DNA from: Massilia pinisoli
GTDB lineage: Bacteria > Pseudomonadota > Gammaproteobacteria > Burkholderiales > Burkholderiaceae_D
Assembly: GCF_024753285.1 (NCBI RefSeq)
Contig: NZ_JANUGW010000004.1
Location: forward strand, 62,001-126,000
Reading direction: 5' to 3'
DNA length: 64,000 nucleotides
Below are positions 62,392-64,000 of this stretch, one piece after another. Numbering within the stretch: the first letter of the stretch is position 1; the number at the start of each line of letters is the position of its first letter. Below the pieces are notes generated by a model. That model worked only from the letters and a program-made list of their open reading frames with translations, ran no database searches and was not told the origin of the DNA. Made by a program: the position numbers and the translations under genes.

Positions 62392-62802
62392 ATGAACCTG
62401 CATGCAAGCCTGAGCGTCGATGCGCGCCACGACAAGGTCTGGGTCACCTTCCGGGCGGAAAACCGCGGCGAGCGCCGCGTGTGGCTGCCGCGCGGGCTCG
62501 CCGCCGACTCCCGGCCCGCCGGCCGCCTGTTCGACGTGCGCCTGCATCCGGGAGGCGTGGCGATCGCGTTCGTCGGCAGGGCGGCGCCCGGCACCGCAGG
62601 CGCCGCGTCGGATTGGCTCGAGCTCCCGCCGCATTCCGCCCACACGCACACGGTCGACATCACGTCCGACTACGCCTTCCGGTCCGGCGACCATACCTAC
62701 GAACTCCGTTACGCCGGCCTCGCGCTGGCCGACATCCACCAGCTTGACGCGACGACCCCCTTCGTCACCGACACCTTGATGTTCCGTCACAGCGCGCCGT
62801 GA
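62392..62802 (+). CDS. Hypothetical protein, 136 residues, beta-sandwich-like
   Basis: No family is recognised with certainty. It is a soluble protein of alternating short strands (LHASLSVDARHDKVWVTFRAENRGERRVWLP in the first 35 residues), with no signal peptide or membrane segment, so it is probably an all-beta fold. The ATG at 62392 has GGAG about 7 nt before it and was chosen over a start 18 nt upstream. It lies 76 nt after motD and could be the last gene of that run. Codon use is like the neighbours. Confidence 0.6.
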   Translation: MNLHASLSVDARHDKVWVTFRAENRGERRVWLPRGLAADSRPAGRLFDVRLHPGGVAIAFVGRAAPGTAGAASDWLELPPHSAHTHTVDITSDYAFRSGDHTYELRYAGLALADIHQLDATTPFVTDTLMFRHSAP

Positions 62803-62976
62803 GCCGGCGACTGCACGCTTACGTGTTCATTACACTAGCCACAAAGTACACTTGCCGGTAAGCCTGGTGGTGTAGCGATCGCCCCGTTGGCGCAAAGCTT
62901 CGTCGATTCACGCCAATCGATTACACTCGCAAAATTTCGAACGATAGTCCAGGTCGAGCGGGGAAGCCTTAAGAGA

Positions 62977-63009
62977 AAAACGGATTCACCTTGCACGTGA
63001 ATCCGTTTT
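62977..63009 (-). terminator. Terminator of the acyltransferase gene
   Basis: A 13-bp stem (62977-62989 with 62997-63009) and a 7-nt loop, followed on the minus strand by TTTTTCTCTT. It lies 64 nt after the stop of the acyltransferase gene. The 174 nt between it and the 62392 gene hold no gene. Confidence 0.8.
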
Positions 63010-63072
63010 AGCTATCGGCGCCAGCAGTCAATGCCTTTTGTCGCCGGCGTGATGAATCTTCCGCCTTTTCGT

Positions 63073-63999
63073 TCAAATTCTCATCAGCTTCCTGATCCCG
63101 CTTCGGACCGGTGCCTCGTAATAGCGTTCCAGTACTAGGGCTGCGACTGAACTTACCGCGATGGTGGTCAACGCCACAACGACTGTCGGCTGCTTCATGA
63201 GCAGTCGATTCACGACGCCGAAGGCCAGGGGGTGAATCAGGTATACGCCATAGCTCAGCCGGCCGAGCGCATCGGCCACGGTAGACGCAAAGCCTGGCGT
63301 CGGCAAGCCGCTCGAGCACAGGGCCAGTGCAGTCGCGGACAGGGAGAGCATCACACCATTCACGCCGAGCAGATTGTCTTCGCTGTGTACCGATAGTAGC
63401 GGAAGCGCGGCGGCGGCGAACCCGAACACCCAGAGCGGCGAATAGCGAATTGCACCGGACTGGATTACCCGGCCTATGCAGCAGCCGGCCATGAAGTAAA
63501 AGGCGAAGCTGAGCGGCTGCGTGTACGTAACCCAAGCCGTGGCCAGCGAAGCGCCGCCGAGTGTCCGATTGACGAACACGTGCTGCAGTACAAACGATAG
63601 AACAAGCATCAGCAGCCAAGCGCGGCTCTGTGTGGCTGCCAGCAACACTGGGAAGACCAGATAGAACACGAATTCGATTCCGAGTGACCAGCCGCCGGTG
63701 ATGGCTGAGGTGCTGCCTGGGTTGCCGAGACCAAAGGCGAATGAGATGTTCAGCAGCGTGTCACCGATCAGGTGGCCGACTGGCTGATGTTTGACCAGGG
63801 CCAGACCTGCAGTCAAGGCTAGCACCATGCAGAGCAGCGGCGCCAAGCGCAGGAACCGCAGGGCGATGAACTTGCCCGCGTCATACCCTTGGGCGAACTT
63901 GTGGTTGTAGGCGATGAACATGCTCGCCCCGCTCAGCACGAAGAACACATAAACGCAATACCGTCCGATCCCATCGAGGGACACCTGATCGCGCCACCA
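63073..63999 (-). CDS. OafA-type acyltransferase 3 family protein (5' end outside window)
   Basis: The frame stays open to the right edge of the window; 308 codons are present, so the gene starts beyond it. The visible part is a many-helix membrane protein with RYCVYVFFVLSGASMFIAYN, the typical acyltransferase 3 core (VYVFFVLSG), SWSLG-type GGWSLGIEFVFYLVFP, and a last helix before YYEAPVRSGIRKLMR. These enzymes O-acetylate surface sugars or lipids in the periplasm. It could modify the polysaccharide of this window. The conserved active-site His-Asp of the family would lie in the missing part. Confidence 0.82.
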   Translation of the reverse strand, partial: WWRDQVSLDGIGRYCVYVFFVLSGASMFIAYNHKFAQGYDAGKFIALRFLRLAPLLCMVLALTAGLALVKHQPVGHLIGDTLLNISFAFGLGNPGSTSAITGGWSLGIEFVFYLVFPVLLAATQSRAWLLMLVLSFVLQHVFVNRTLGGASLATAWVTYTQPLSFAFYFMAGCCIGRVIQSGAIRYSPLWVFGFAAAALPLLSVHSEDNLLGVNGVMLSLSATALALCSSGLPTPGFASTVADALGRLSYGVYLIHPLAFGVVNRLLMKQPTVVVALTTIAVSSVAALVLERYYEAPVRSGIRKLMRI

Positions 64000-64000
64000 G

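Noticed and set aside
1..64000. CRISPR arrays, tRNA and rRNA genes, prophage
   Set aside because: No regularly spaced direct repeats, cloverleaf sequences, rRNA-like stretches or phage genes were seen.

Overview
The window reads as chromosome of a high-GC, motile Gram-negative betaproteobacterium, most likely of the Oxalobacteraceae (Massilia-like). This placement is an inference from gene families and gene order: the rluC / HAD phosphatase / Rieske / sppA block next to a divergent rne, the flhB-flhA-flhF-flhG-fliA-motCD flagellar run, and a ChrA/MoaA/MobA-MoeA operon. No 16S gene or other direct taxonomic marker is present.

Layout. (1) 1-3691: end of an FtsX-type permease gene, a truncated haemoglobin gene, rmuC and a solitary REP-associated tyrosine transposase, with four copies of one REP palindrome around them. 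(2) 3692-8420, minus strand: a tightly overlapping run glyoxalase - chrA - moaA - fused mobA/moeA (molybdenum cofactor synthesis). (3) 8636-12720: rne with its terminator and a leader of about 0.8 kb. (4) 12698-17530: rluC - HAD - Rieske - sppA, a candidate small RNA with its own promoter and terminator, a small hypothetical gene, and rsuA. (5) 17531-18393: gene-poor, decayed-looking DNA. (6) 18394-51403: a 33-kb surface-polysaccharide locus. (7) 51514-62802: a YjbE-like small exported protein and flagellar genes, with an initiating sugar-phosphate transferase gene placed between flhA and flhF. (8) 63073 to the end: a partial surface-sugar acyltransferase gene on the minus strand.

How the polysaccharide locus works (partly inferred). 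LegB, LegC, LegG, LegI, a NeuD-type acetyltransferase, a PtmE-type nucleotidyltransferase and LegF make a CMP-activated legionaminic acid. WbpA, WbpB, WbpE and WbpD homologues make a UDP-2,3-diacetamido-hexuronic acid. RfbBDAC make dTDP-L-rhamnose. A WecA/WbpL-like enzyme (55968) would start the repeat unit on undecaprenyl phosphate, three glycosyltransferases (37528, 42561, 43754) would extend it, Wzx would flip it, a Wzy candidate would polymerise it, Wzz would set chain length and an SLBB outer-membrane protein would export it. A large YjbH-PAP2 fusion protein and a YjbE-like peptide point to an exopolysaccharide-type product or outer-membrane step.

Most notable: the locus has two complete amidotransferase / HisH / HisF sets (27326-30792 and 39013-41503), one embedded in the legionaminic genes and one after the diacetamido-uronate genes. 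In each set the HisF paralogue appears to have lost a different one of the two aspartates needed for histidine-pathway cyclisation. This suggests two acetamidino sugars made in parallel by dedicated ammonia-channelling enzymes. Other points of interest are a REP/RAYT pair, a likely 150-nt sRNA, a FlhG with a degenerate P-loop, and a 14-nt motif shared by the promoter regions of the yjbE-like gene and the initiating transferase gene.
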